Positions 54,509 to 62,273 of a DNA stretch of 64,000 nt are shown piece by piece. A program made the position numbers and the translations under genes. The DNA comes from Clostridium amylolyticum (GTDB taxonomy: Bacteria; Bacillota; Clostridia; Clostridiales; Clostridiaceae), in NCBI RefSeq assembly GCF_900142075.1, contig NZ_FQZO01000005.1, positions 1 to 64,000 of the forward strand, given 5' to 3'. The notes beneath the pieces are model-generated. The model was not told where the DNA came from and did no database searches. It saw only the letters and a program-made list of their open reading frames with translations. Within the stretch, counting starts at the first letter, position 1. Every line of letters starts with the position of its first letter.

Positions 54509-55495
54509 TTATGACATCATCTTGACTTCCTTGAACTTATCAAGGTCTGTGTAGAGTTCTCCCTTATATGGATTTCTCTTGGTTTTCTTCATTTTATATA
54601 GCATATAAATAAATACTGCTATATTGATTCCAAGGGCTAAAACTGCTAGAATTGTGTAAATTGTAGGATTGTAAGTAGACTTAACTACGAACTTTCCTGT
54701 ATCCTGAAAGCTTGGAAAGGTCTGAGCAAACATACACCATACAGCTAAAGTTTGAGCTCTATGTTGTAGCCAAGCTCCTTTCCCCAGGGTAAAGGCACAT
54801 AGGGTTGGTGCAATAAGTAATGCAAGGCCTGCATACCATGAATGTGTAGGTATACAATTATATGTGTATACAAAATTCCATGCATCATATGCAATAATCC
54901 AGAACCAAAGCATGTCTGGCCATAACATGTCCTTACTTTTATCCTTTTGTGTTTCCCTTCTTATTACTATTCCAAACCATCCAGTTATAGTAATAATGTT
55001 AAGTAAACCTGCCGCTGCATTCATATAATTCCATGCACCGCCCATTACCCCAACAACTTCTCCTTCAATTGCACCAGAATTAGTCATCCAGTAAGTAGAG
55101 CCTACTTGAATATCCCTTGCTACTGCCTCTAAAATATTTATAGCAAGAATCAATGGAGGAAAGCACAAAGCAATTTTCTTATCAGCTAGTCTCCAAATAA
55201 CTTTTCCAGTAGTTTTATCCTTTTTCTCCAGGTGGCGAATGCACCAAAAACCAATGCAGCCTGCAGTTGCAGAATAAACCTTAGCTAAATGGAACCAGTC
55301 AGTATAAGTAACATCCTTTAAAACAGTGAACCAAATAGTTGTCAAAACTATTGGTAGGATTACAAAGCTAAAGAATCCTGCCCATTTCTGTCTTCTAGAA
55401 AATTCATTAAATATAAACAGAGAGGCAAATACAATAAACCATATTCCCCAAGAAGTAAATATCGTTGCTCCTTCAGCATAATTAAATTCAAACAT
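54509..55495 (-). CDS. DUF5692-like multi-pass membrane protein
   Basis: This 328-residue protein has about nine membrane helices. It is unusually rich in Trp and Tyr within helices (SWGIWFIVF, DMLWFWIIAYDAWNFVYTYN, IPTHSWYAGLAL) and contains single His residues that might bind metal or haem. It resembles the DUF5692 family, whose function is unknown. It is the last gene of the operon with hypB, a flavoprotein and hypA. A redox or ion-conducting partner is conceivable, but nothing in the sequence proves it. The ATG follows AGGGGG. Confidence 0.65.
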   Translation of the reverse strand: MFEFNYAEGATIFTSWGIWFIVFASLFIFNEFSRRQKWAGFFSFVILPIVLTTIWFTVLKDVTYTDWFHLAKVYSATAGCIGFWCIRHLEKKDKTTGKVIWRLADKKIALCFPPLILAINILEAVARDIQVGSTYWMTNSGAIEGEVVGVMGGAWNYMNAAAGLLNIITITGWFGIVIRRETQKDKSKDMLWPDMLWFWIIAYDAWNFVYTYNCIPTHSWYAGLALLIAPTLCAFTLGKGAWLQHRAQTLAVWCMFAQTFPSFQDTGKFVVKSTYNPTIYTILAVLALGINIAVFIYMLYKMKKTKRNPYKGELYTDLDKFKEVKMMS

Positions 55496-55549
55496 TTTTT
55501 TCCCCCTAACCCCTTTTGAATTTTTAAAATCCTATACAAATTTCTTATT

Positions 55550-55891
55550 TTAATAAGCAACTATTTCCTTAATTAAAAACTCTTTTCCGCTTAATAATTC
55601 CCAGACACTATTTTTACAGTAAGGACATTCTTTTCTATTTTGAAGAAGATTATAAACCTTATTACAGTTTTTACATATTACATTCCCTGGCAGTATTTCC
55701 ACTTTCAATTTTGTATCTTCTAGCATGGTACCATCCACTGCTGCCGGGTAACACTCTTCTATATATTTAGGAATCATGGAAGAAAGTTCTCCTATTTGCA
55801 AAACAATGGTATCAATTTTGGTTAGTTTATTTCTTATAGCAAAATTCTCCACAGTCTTCACTACTTCAATTACCACTCCAAGTTCATGCAA
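55550..55891 (-). CDS. hypA: HypA, nickel-insertion metallochaperone
   Basis: This 113-residue HypA has the MHEL start whose Met and His bind nickel; initiation is at TTG, after GGAGGTG. A zinc site of two C-x2-C pairs (CKNC and CPYC) is present in the second half. HypA hands nickel, with the GTPase HypB, to the large subunit of NiFe hydrogenase or to other nickel enzymes. No hydrogenase or other hyp gene is in the window. It sits between the flavoprotein and the DUF5692 gene. Confidence 0.92.
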   Translation of the reverse strand: MHELGVVIEVVKTVENFAIRNKLTKIDTIVLQIGELSSMIPKYIEECYPAAVDGTMLEDTKLKVEILPGNVICKNCNKVYNLLQNRKECPYCKNSVWELLSGKEFLIKEIVAY

Positions 55892-55951
55892 AGCAACACA
55901 CCTCCATTAGTACAGCTTAAAATACACCCCATTCTCTTTTGATACCCTAAA

Positions 55952-58630
55952 TTATTTAAAGAGTTTTGTTACCTTTTTAGCTGTAATTTTCACCTTGCGT
56001 TTAAGAACTTGTTTAATAACTACTGGTTTTAGATCCTCATAGGCTACGCCTTCACCATCATATTTTCTTACGAGAGAAATAGCATCAAACTTACATTTAG
56101 TAGTACATTGACCGCATCCTACACATAGAAATTCATCTACAACCGTTGCACCACAGCTAAGACAACGCTGTGTTTCCTTTTTCATCTGCTCTTCTGTAAG
56201 AGTTCCACGTAAGTCTTTGAAGGTTTGTTTTGATTTGCTGCCATCCACATGACCTACACTTTGTCTCTTAACATCATCATATCCTTGAAGATCTAAAGTT
56301 TCCTTATTTAAAGCATGATATTCTTTTCTGTCACGACCGATAATCAAGCTTTGTCCTGGCTGAACATAACGATGAATAGAAATTGCGCCTTCTTTACCTA
56401 AAGCAATAGCATCTATGGCAAACTTAGGACCTGTTAAGGCATCACCACCTGCAAAAACATCTGCTTCATCTGTCTGCAATGTAATTGCATCTGCTTTAAC
56501 GGTATTATTTCTATTAAGCTGGATTTTACTATCTTTTAATAGATTACCCCAATGCATTCCTTGACCTATGGAAAGCAATATAGTATCACCTTTAACTATT
56601 GCTGTGTTATTTTCATCATAGGTAGGATTAAATCTTCCACTTTCATCAAATACAGAAAGACATTTCTTAAACTCCACACCTGTAGCAATTCCATTTTCAA
56701 TAATAATTCTCTTTGGTCCCCAAGAATTATTAATTTCTATATCTTCTGATAAAGCTTCTTCAATTTCCTCTGGAAGAGCAGGCATTTCTTCACGGCTTTC
56801 TAAGCAGTACATCTTAACTTGTGTATCTCCAACTCTAGAAGCTGTCCTTGCCACATCTATAGCAACGTTACCTCCACCAATTACAATTACATTGCCTTGA
56901 AGCTTTAAATCCTTGCCTAGATTTACATCTCTCATGAAATCAATACCAGTAATAACATTTTTAGCATCTTCACCTTCTATACCTAGCTTTCTTCCTGTGC
57001 AAGCACCTATGGCCATATAAAAAGCTTCAAATCCTTGATTTCTTAAATCATTAAGACTTACATCTTTACCCACTTCAACTCCGGTTTTAAATTCCACGCC
57101 TAATTCTTTTAATATCTGGATTTCAGCATTTACGACTTCTTTTTCCAGCCTGAAGGAAGGTATTCCTAGGGTAAGCATACCACCAAGAACATTTTCTTTT
57201 TCAAACACTGTTACTTTATAACCCTGAATAGCTAGGTAATAAGCGCAGCTTAGTCCTGACGGTCCCCCTCCTATAACAGCAATCTTTTTACCATAATCAT
57301 GCTTAATTTTAGGCACGTATCGATGATTAACATTTAAATCTTGTTCAGCAATAAATTTTTTGATTTCATCTATAGCTACTGGCTCGTCAATATCTCCTCT
57401 AGTACATTCAGACTCACACTTTCTTGGACAAATACGCCCACACACTGCTGGGAATGGATTTTCATGTTTTATTAGCTCAAGAGCTTCTCTGTATCTTCCC
57501 TGGGATGCAAGTTTTATATAGCCTTGAATGGCAATATGAGCCGGGCACTGAGTTTTACAAGGACTTGTACCAGTATCCACTACATCTTTTCTATTGGTTC
57601 TATAATCAGGATTCCATTTATCGGGACCCCATTCTGTATCCCTAGGAGTCTCAGTTCTTTTTATCTCTGTAATAACTGGTTCTTTTGAACATAATTTTTG
57701 ACCTAATTGTAATGCATTAACAGGACAATTTTGTACACATTCACCACAGGCAACGCATTTATCCTGATCCACCTTAGAAACATAGTTTGAGCGCACCATA
57801 TCAGCATTAATGAACATGCTAGCAGTTCTTAAAGATAAACAGGAACATCCACAGCAATTACAAATAGCATGAGTCTTACCAGAACCATCTAAGTTAGGTA
57901 TTTGGTGCATTAAACCGTTTTCTTCTGCTCTCTTAATAATTTCAAAAGCTTCTTCACGAGTAATTTGTCTACCTCTTTTTGTACGTATATAATATTCCGC
58001 AGCATGTCCCATCTGAATGCACATATCTTCTTTAAGGTGACCACAACCTTCTCCCATAACTTCTCTTACTGTTCTGCAAGAACAATCTGATACAGAAAAA
58101 ATATCGTTGTCCTTGAGATATTTTGAAACCTCTTCATAAGATGCTCTTCTAGTTTCACCTTCAATAGCATGTTCTATAGGAATAACACGCATGAGTCCTA
58201 CCCCTACCGGAAAGCTTCCAGCTGTCTTAGGTCCTCTCACTCTCCCATAAGCTTCAAAGGCCTTTGCAATTTGTGGATACTTTTCAACATTCTTCTTATT
58301 GTTAGTCATCATCTCCATGATTCCAGGAACCCAAGTTTCATACCAAAAGGTATCTACTCCATCTATTTCATTGACAAAACAAACCCCTATGTCCGCTAAT
58401 TCTAACAATAATTCTTCTGTTCTCTCTACAGATTTACCGCATAAAGGAGCAACATCTTTAGCTGTAACCTTTTTGCGTATTTCCATACAAAGTACTACTT
58501 CCGCCATTTCATCTGTAACCACAGGTTCAAGAATCATATATTCCGGATCTGTAGCTTTTATTTCATTTTTTGAGCCACGTTTCTTATTGCTGATGTGATT
58601 TGCAAGATCAAGTACCTTTTCCTTGACCAT
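55952..58630 (-). CDS. Iron-sulfur flavoprotein, GltD-like NAD(P)H oxidoreductase with extra cluster domains
   Basis: This is an 892-residue soluble enzyme. Residues 1-280 contain unusual Cys groups (SDCSCRT near 179, CNCCGCSC near 255). A 4Fe-4S ferredoxin motif CVACGECVQNCP lies near 286. A GltD-type cluster domain follows (CPAHIAIQGY, CGRICPRKCESECTRGDIDEP), then FAD (GGGPSGLSCAYYL, near 450) and NAD(P) (GGGNVAIDVARTA, near 580) sites, and a C-terminal CVGCGQCTTKC cluster near 833. It should shuttle electrons between NAD(P)H and a low-potential carrier. The substrate is unknown. Its operon with hypA and hypB hints at a link with nickel or hydrogen metabolism. Confidence 0.85.
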   Translation of the reverse strand: MVKEKVLDLANHISNKKRGSKNEIKATDPEYMILEPVVTDEMAEVVLCMEIRKKVTAKDVAPLCGKSVERTEELLLELADIGVCFVNEIDGVDTFWYETWVPGIMEMMTNNKKNVEKYPQIAKAFEAYGRVRGPKTAGSFPVGVGLMRVIPIEHAIEGETRRASYEEVSKYLKDNDIFSVSDCSCRTVREVMGEGCGHLKEDMCIQMGHAAEYYIRTKRGRQITREEAFEIIKRAEENGLMHQIPNLDGSGKTHAICNCCGCSCLSLRTASMFINADMVRSNYVSKVDQDKCVACGECVQNCPVNALQLGQKLCSKEPVITEIKRTETPRDTEWGPDKWNPDYRTNRKDVVDTGTSPCKTQCPAHIAIQGYIKLASQGRYREALELIKHENPFPAVCGRICPRKCESECTRGDIDEPVAIDEIKKFIAEQDLNVNHRYVPKIKHDYGKKIAVIGGGPSGLSCAYYLAIQGYKVTVFEKENVLGGMLTLGIPSFRLEKEVVNAEIQILKELGVEFKTGVEVGKDVSLNDLRNQGFEAFYMAIGACTGRKLGIEGEDAKNVITGIDFMRDVNLGKDLKLQGNVIVIGGGNVAIDVARTASRVGDTQVKMYCLESREEMPALPEEIEEALSEDIEINNSWGPKRIIIENGIATGVEFKKCLSVFDESGRFNPTYDENNTAIVKGDTILLSIGQGMHWGNLLKDSKIQLNRNNTVKADAITLQTDEADVFAGGDALTGPKFAIDAIALGKEGAISIHRYVQPGQSLIIGRDRKEYHALNKETLDLQGYDDVKRQSVGHVDGSKSKQTFKDLRGTLTEEQMKKETQRCLSCGATVVDEFLCVGCGQCTTKCKFDAISLVRKYDGEGVAYEDLKPVVIKQVLKRKVKITAKKVTKLFK

Positions 58631-58745
58631 ATATTATCCCCCCCAAAAATAATTATATATAAACTATAAACAAAACTATAAGCACCCTTGCATAAACGTT
58701 TACAATGCAGTAAACCTTTTAGTAGTAATAGATGTGTAAAATAAA

Positions 58746-59417
58746 TTATTTATCTTTCCAACCCTTCACCTGCAAACGTATCCAATCCATCCACTCTTCC
58801 ATTCCTTCTCCGGTTTTAGCTGATATGGGAATAACTTTAATATTTGGATTGAGTTTTCGTACTCTCTCTTTTACTGCCTCTAAATCAAAATCAAAGTACT
58901 CCGCTGCATCTATTTTATTAACTAATAAAACATCAACTATAGAAAACATTAAAGGATATTTTAAAGGCTTGTCATCTCCTTCTGGTATGCTTAAGATCAT
59001 AGCATTTTTAGAAGCACCAGTGTCAAATTCTGCAGGACATACCAAGTTACCCACATTCTCCAAAATTACAAAATCCACATCTTCTGTGCCTAGACCCTCT
59101 AACCCTTGTCTAGTCATATCCGCATCAAGATGGCACATTCCTCCAGTGTGCAACTGAATCACTTTAGCACCAGCCTGTGAAACCTTGTGTGCATCCACAT
59201 CTGAATCAATATCCGCTTCTAAAACCCCAATTTTTATCTCGTCTTTTAAGGCTTCAATGGTTCTCAAAACAGTGGTGGTTTTCCCAGATCCCGGTGAAGA
59301 CATAAGATTTAATAAAAAAACACCATCTTCTTTTAATTTCCCCCTGAGTAGGTCCGCCTGACGGTCATTGTTTTCAAAAACACTTTGCTTAATTTCTAAA
59401 ATTTTATAAGCCTCCAT
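58746..59417 (-). CDS. hypB: HypB, nickel-insertion GTPase
   Basis: This 223-residue SIMIBI GTPase has the P-loop SSPGSGKTTT, the switch region EADIDSDVDAHK, HTGGMCHLDADM with Cys and His for metal binding, and the NKID guanine motif. It has no N-terminal His-rich nickel store. With HypA it delivers nickel. It is the first gene of the TetR-controlled operon, preceded by a near-consensus promoter whose start site is covered by a palindrome. Confidence 0.94.
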   Translation of the reverse strand: MEAYKILEIKQSVFENNDRQADLLRGKLKEDGVFLLNLMSSPGSGKTTTVLRTIEALKDEIKIGVLEADIDSDVDAHKVSQAGAKVIQLHTGGMCHLDADMTRQGLEGLGTEDVDFVILENVGNLVCPAEFDTGASKNAMILSIPEGDDKPLKYPLMFSIVDVLLVNKIDAAEYFDFDLEAVKERVRKLNPNIKVIPISAKTGEGMEEWMDWIRLQVKGWKDK

Positions 59418-59493
59418 AAAACCTCTCCCCTTTTCATATAATTTTGATTATTAATTAAAGTAATTAAGCTGTGCAAATCTGCGGTTTGTCACA

Positions 59494-59544
59494 AAACATA
59501 ACACTTGTTATGTTTATCATATAATACCTATATACCTTTGTCAA
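59494..59544 (-). promoter_or_regulatory. hypB operon promoter with TetR-type operator
   Basis: TTGACA (59544-59539) and TATGAT (59521-59516) are 17 bp apart. A perfect palindrome of AAACATAACA and its inverse with a two-base centre (59494-59515) follows the -10 directly and covers the transcription start. A TetR-family gene is divergent from here, making this its probable operator. Confidence 0.82.
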
Positions 59545-59658
59545 TAAATTAACATTCAAAGTAGAAAATATATTCTGAAAATACAAAAAATTATATTCTT
59601 TAAATATTGCTACTATTATGAGTGGGTATTGATGATTTAAAAATATGATATACTATTT

Positions 59659-60285
59659 ATGAATGAGGTGAATAATGTGATCGCTAATCAACAAAATGAA
59701 AAAAAGCAACGTATTTTAGATGCCGCAATTAGCGTATTTATAGAAAAAGGCTTTGAAGAAACAAGTATGCGTGAAATAGCCTCTGCTGCAGGTCTTACCA
59801 CTGGTGCCATCTATCATCATTTCAAAAATAAAGATGAGCTATTCTACCATGCCGTAAAGGAAGCTATGTACTTTGCTCAAAAGCTTTCTGAAAAGGATGA
59901 AAGCAGTAATCTTAAAAGCACTGAAAATATGTTAAATGAAATTAGTAATAAAGTTAGGGAACGTATGTCAAAGGCTGACGAGCAACGTCTTTTAGTTTTA
60001 TTGATAGGATATGTGGTATCAAAAGGTGGAACACTTAGCGAGGTCCTTAAAAAGGATTATAATGAAATCATCAGCAAAGTAGCAGATATGTACTTTTATG
60101 CCTTTGGCATTGAAAATGCAGCCTGTAAAAAAAATCTTGCTTCCATCCTAGTGGCAGCAATAGACGGTGTGGCCATGCAATATTCCCTTGGTGTTTTGAA
60201 ACAAGAAGACCAAAACTTTAAAGACACCTTCGTTGAATTCTTTGCCCAAAGTATCCCTGCCTTTATGAAGGAAAATAAACTTTAA
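59659..60285 (+). CDS. TetR-family transcriptional regulator
   Basis: This regulator of about 205 residues has the TetR helix-turn-helix: RILDAAISVFIEKGFEETSM, REIASAAGLTTGAIYHHFKNK and DELFYHAV. The C-terminal ligand domain (about 70-205) has no recognised specificity. It is divergent from hypB and should repress that operon until an unknown ligand binds. A TATACT motif lies just before the ATG at 59659. The GTG at 59677 with a GAGGTG site may therefore be the real start. Confidence 0.92.
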   Translation: MNEVNNVIANQQNEKKQRILDAAISVFIEKGFEETSMREIASAAGLTTGAIYHHFKNKDELFYHAVKEAMYFAQKLSEKDESSNLKSTENMLNEISNKVRERMSKADEQRLLVLLIGYVVSKGGTLSEVLKKDYNEIISKVADMYFYAFGIENAACKKNLASILVAAIDGVAMQYSLGVLKQEDQNFKDTFVEFFAQSIPAFMKENKL

Positions 60286-60294
60286 TTTGTAAAT

Positions 60295-60536
60295 AGGTAA
60301 TAGATAAGAGGTAAGAAGTAAGAGGTAAGAGTTTTGAAAAAATTCAGCAAGGCTGAATTTTCATCACAACTATTACCTCTTACTTATCCACAATTTAATT
60401 ATAAAAAACTCTATGAGTTTTATCCTTCACTCTTACTTCTTAGCTCTTACATATTACTTATCCACAAATTAACTATAAAAAACTCCCCGAGTTTTATCCA
60501 TAACTCTTACCTCTTAGCTCTTACCTCTTACCTTGT
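60295..60536. repeat. Intergenic repeat element with imperfect terminal inverted repeats
   Basis: The left end is a run of GTAAGAGG-like heptamers (60295-60330). The right end is their inverse (CTCTTACCTCTTA, 60502-60536). Inside are two direct copies of about 80 bp, each with an ACTTATCCACA segment, a hairpin AAAACTC/GAGTTTT and a CTCTTACTTCTTAG-type tail. No ORF is evident. This resembles a small non-autonomous or REP-like element. The stretch 60286-60593 holds only this, a hairpin and a tandem repeat. Confidence 0.65.
60339..60361 (+). terminator. Hairpin after the TetR gene
   Basis: AAAATTCAGC and GCTGAATTTT form a perfect 10-bp stem with a three-base loop, ending in a short T-run. It lies 53 bases after the TetR stop and within the repeat element. 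Confidence 0.6.
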
Positions 60537-60546
60537 ATAATATATC

Positions 60547-60602
60547 TTTATAGGTGTATAGATTATAGTTTTATATGTGTATAGATTATAATTTTATAGG
60601 TG
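60547..60602. repeat. 23-bp tandem repeat, 2.4 copies
   Basis: TTTATAGGTGTATAGATTAT-type units start at 60547, 60570 and 60593. The third is cut and overlaps the stop codon of the CoA-transferase beta gene. Confidence 0.8.
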
Positions 60603-61253
60603 CATTTCTTTTAAGTTTTCTGAAATTACAAAATCTGCTTCAGTTATAGCTTTTATATCTTCTACAGTTAACCCAGGATAAACTTCCCTCAAAACTAATA
60701 CTTTATCTACAACATCAAAGACTGCTTTTTCAGTTATTATAGTACTTACACAATTTTTACCTGTTAAAGGCAGCTCACACTTCTTCTTTATTTTAGAGTT
60801 TCCTTTTTTATCAGTATGCTGCAGTGTAGCTATAATTCTTTTTGTTCCATAGGTCAAATCCATAGCACCGCCTATACCTGGCCACCAGTAACCATTCCTC
60901 TTTACCGCCCAATTTGCTATATTACCAAATTGATCTACTTCTAAAGCCCCCAATATGGTTACATCTATATATCCTTTTCTCATAGCACCTAAAGATGTAG
61001 CAAGGGACATACAAGCTGCCCCAGGTAAAAATGTAACTGGCTCTGATCCTGCATTGGTAATATCTGAATTTACTTCACTATATTTTGGCCTTGGTCCAAA
61101 GCCAAAAGCCCCATTCTCTGTATGCATAATTAACTGTATATTTTCTGGTAAATAATTAACTGCTTGTGTAGGTATACCAATCCCTAAATTTGCAACTTCA
61201 CCATCTCTTAACTCTTGAGCTGCTCTCCTTGCAATTATCTCTCTAACATCCAT
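60594..61253 (-). CDS. CoA-transferase beta subunit (3-oxoacid/acetoacetate type)
   Basis: This 219-residue protein belongs to the family I CoA transferases. The active-site motif ENGAFGFGP contains the Glu that forms the glutamyl-CoA intermediate. GIGIPTQAVNYLP at the start and GAMDLTYGTKRIIATLQH in the middle agree with ScoB/AtoA/CtfB. It moves CoA between an acyl-CoA and a short-chain acid together with the alpha subunit, encoded 35 bp upstream. GAGGAGG precedes the ATG. Confidence 0.93.
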   Translation of the reverse strand: MDVREIIARRAAQELRDGEVANLGIGIPTQAVNYLPENIQLIMHTENGAFGFGPRPKYSEVNSDITNAGSEPVTFLPGAACMSLATSLGAMRKGYIDVTILGALEVDQFGNIANWAVKRNGYWWPGIGGAMDLTYGTKRIIATLQHTDKKGNSKIKKKCELPLTGKNCVSTIITEKAVFDVVDKVLVLREVYPGLTVEDIKAITEADFVISENLKEMHL

Positions 61254-61288
61254 TTTATATTCCTCCTCGTATAAACTTCTAAGTAAAG

Positions 61289-62038
61289 TTAATCTTCCCT
61301 GCTTAATTTACCTTTTTTAATCCATGCTTCGCCATATATCTCATCCTGTTCTTCCACTGTATATCCTTGAACTACAGCATTTACAAAAACCCCTGAGCAT
61401 CCAACTCTTTCAGGACTTATACTTCCAAAAGGAACGATTTCATTAACCTCTGCTATAGTAAATTTACCTGCCATAGCTATATCTGCATTATCATTCATGC
61501 TAGTTCCTCTAAATTCTAAATTTCCAAACTCATCTGCTCTCCAAGCTTTAACTATAGATACTTCAGCAGTTAATGCCGGTTCTATAAAACAATCTAAACC
61601 GTTAACATTAATGACTTTCTTTGGCTCATCTAAGTTTTTAAATAAACCAGGTTCATCTAAAATTCCTACACCTACTGGAACAAGAACACCACCTAATCCC
61701 ATGGCTCCTGCTCTTACCTTTTCCATCCAAGTACCCATAGGAAAGAATTCCTTTATTAATAAATTGCCATTTAAATATTCCTCAGTGGATTCCTTAGAAG
61801 TTCCCACATGGCTGGAAATTAATTCTTTAACCTGCTTATTTTTATAAAGCATAGATGTACCAAAGCCATCCATACCTGAAGTTGCTGAAATAAGAGTCAA
61901 ATTTTTGGTTCCTTTTTCGGCTAATTTTTCAATACATTTAATAGGAAAACCTGCATCAATAAATCCTCCTATCATCAAGCTTGTTCCATCTTTTATTACA
62001 CTAAGTGCCTCATCCATTGATGTTACTTTAGATTTCAT
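61289..62038 (-). CDS. CoA-transferase alpha subunit (3-oxoacid/acetoacetate type)
   Basis: The ATG at 62038 follows GGAGG by seven bases and gives 249 residues; the longer frame to 62059 has its start before that site. MIGGFIDAGFPIKCIEKLAEKG, GTWMEKVRAGAMGLGGVLVP and WRADEFGNLEFRGTSMNDN match the alpha subunit (ScoA/AtoD/CtfA). The exact acids used (acetoacetate, butyrate, acetate) cannot be told. A sigma-54 promoter lies about 95 bp upstream, and the activator gene is next to it. Confidence 0.92.
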   Translation of the reverse strand: MKSKVTSMDEALSVIKDGTSLMIGGFIDAGFPIKCIEKLAEKGTKNLTLISATSGMDGFGTSMLYKNKQVKELISSHVGTSKESTEEYLNGNLLIKEFFPMGTWMEKVRAGAMGLGGVLVPVGVGILDEPGLFKNLDEPKKVINVNGLDCFIEPALTAEVSIVKAWRADEFGNLEFRGTSMNDNADIAMAGKFTIAEVNEIVPFGSISPERVGCSGVFVNAVVQGYTVEEQDEIYGEAWIKKGKLSRED

Positions 62039-62133
62039 TATAATACCTCCAAATTTCATTTTAGATCTTTTATTTTTTTATTTCTGCTTCATAGCTTACT
62101 TTGTACTACCTTTCATTTGCTTCTAAAATGTAT

Positions 62134-62149
62134 AGCAATACTTATGCCA
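62134..62149 (-). promoter_or_regulatory. Sigma-54 (-24/-12) promoter of the CoA-transferase operon
   Basis: On the minus strand TGGCATAAGTATTGCT has GG and GC exactly ten bases apart, close to the consensus TGGCAC-N5-TTGCW. It lies between the activator gene's terminator and the alpha-subunit gene, so the sigma-54 activator encoded upstream is the obvious regulator. Confidence 0.85.
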
Positions 62150-62204
62150 AATGATATAGATACTCATTTGCAATGCTTCTATATGCTAAATAGAGTTTTA
62201 TAAA

Positions 62205-62266
62205 TAAAAATATGTCTCCTTTTGTATACACTTATAAGTACACTGTGTACACAAAAAGAGACATAT
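62205..62266 (-). terminator. Terminator of the sigma-54 activator gene, overlapping possible activator sites
   Basis: ATATGTCTC (62210-62218) pairs with GAGACATAT (62258-62266), and an inner ACAAAA/TTTTGT plus GTGTAC/GTATAC pairing extends the stem. TTTTTATTTA follows on the minus strand. The loop region contains repeated GTGTAC motifs 60-100 bp upstream of the sigma-54 promoter, where an enhancer would be expected. Confidence 0.75.
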
Positions 62267-62273
62267 TGTAAAA

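Noticed and set aside
58746..59417. Urease accessory protein UreG for the nickel GTPase
   Set aside because: The HTGGMCHLDADM motif with Cys-His and the pairing with HypA indicate HypB.
60384..60466. Two DnaA-box-like sequences as a replication origin
   Set aside because: Only two boxes occur, inside repeat copies, with no dnaA, dnaN or parAB-type genes nearby; kept only as a feature of the repeat.
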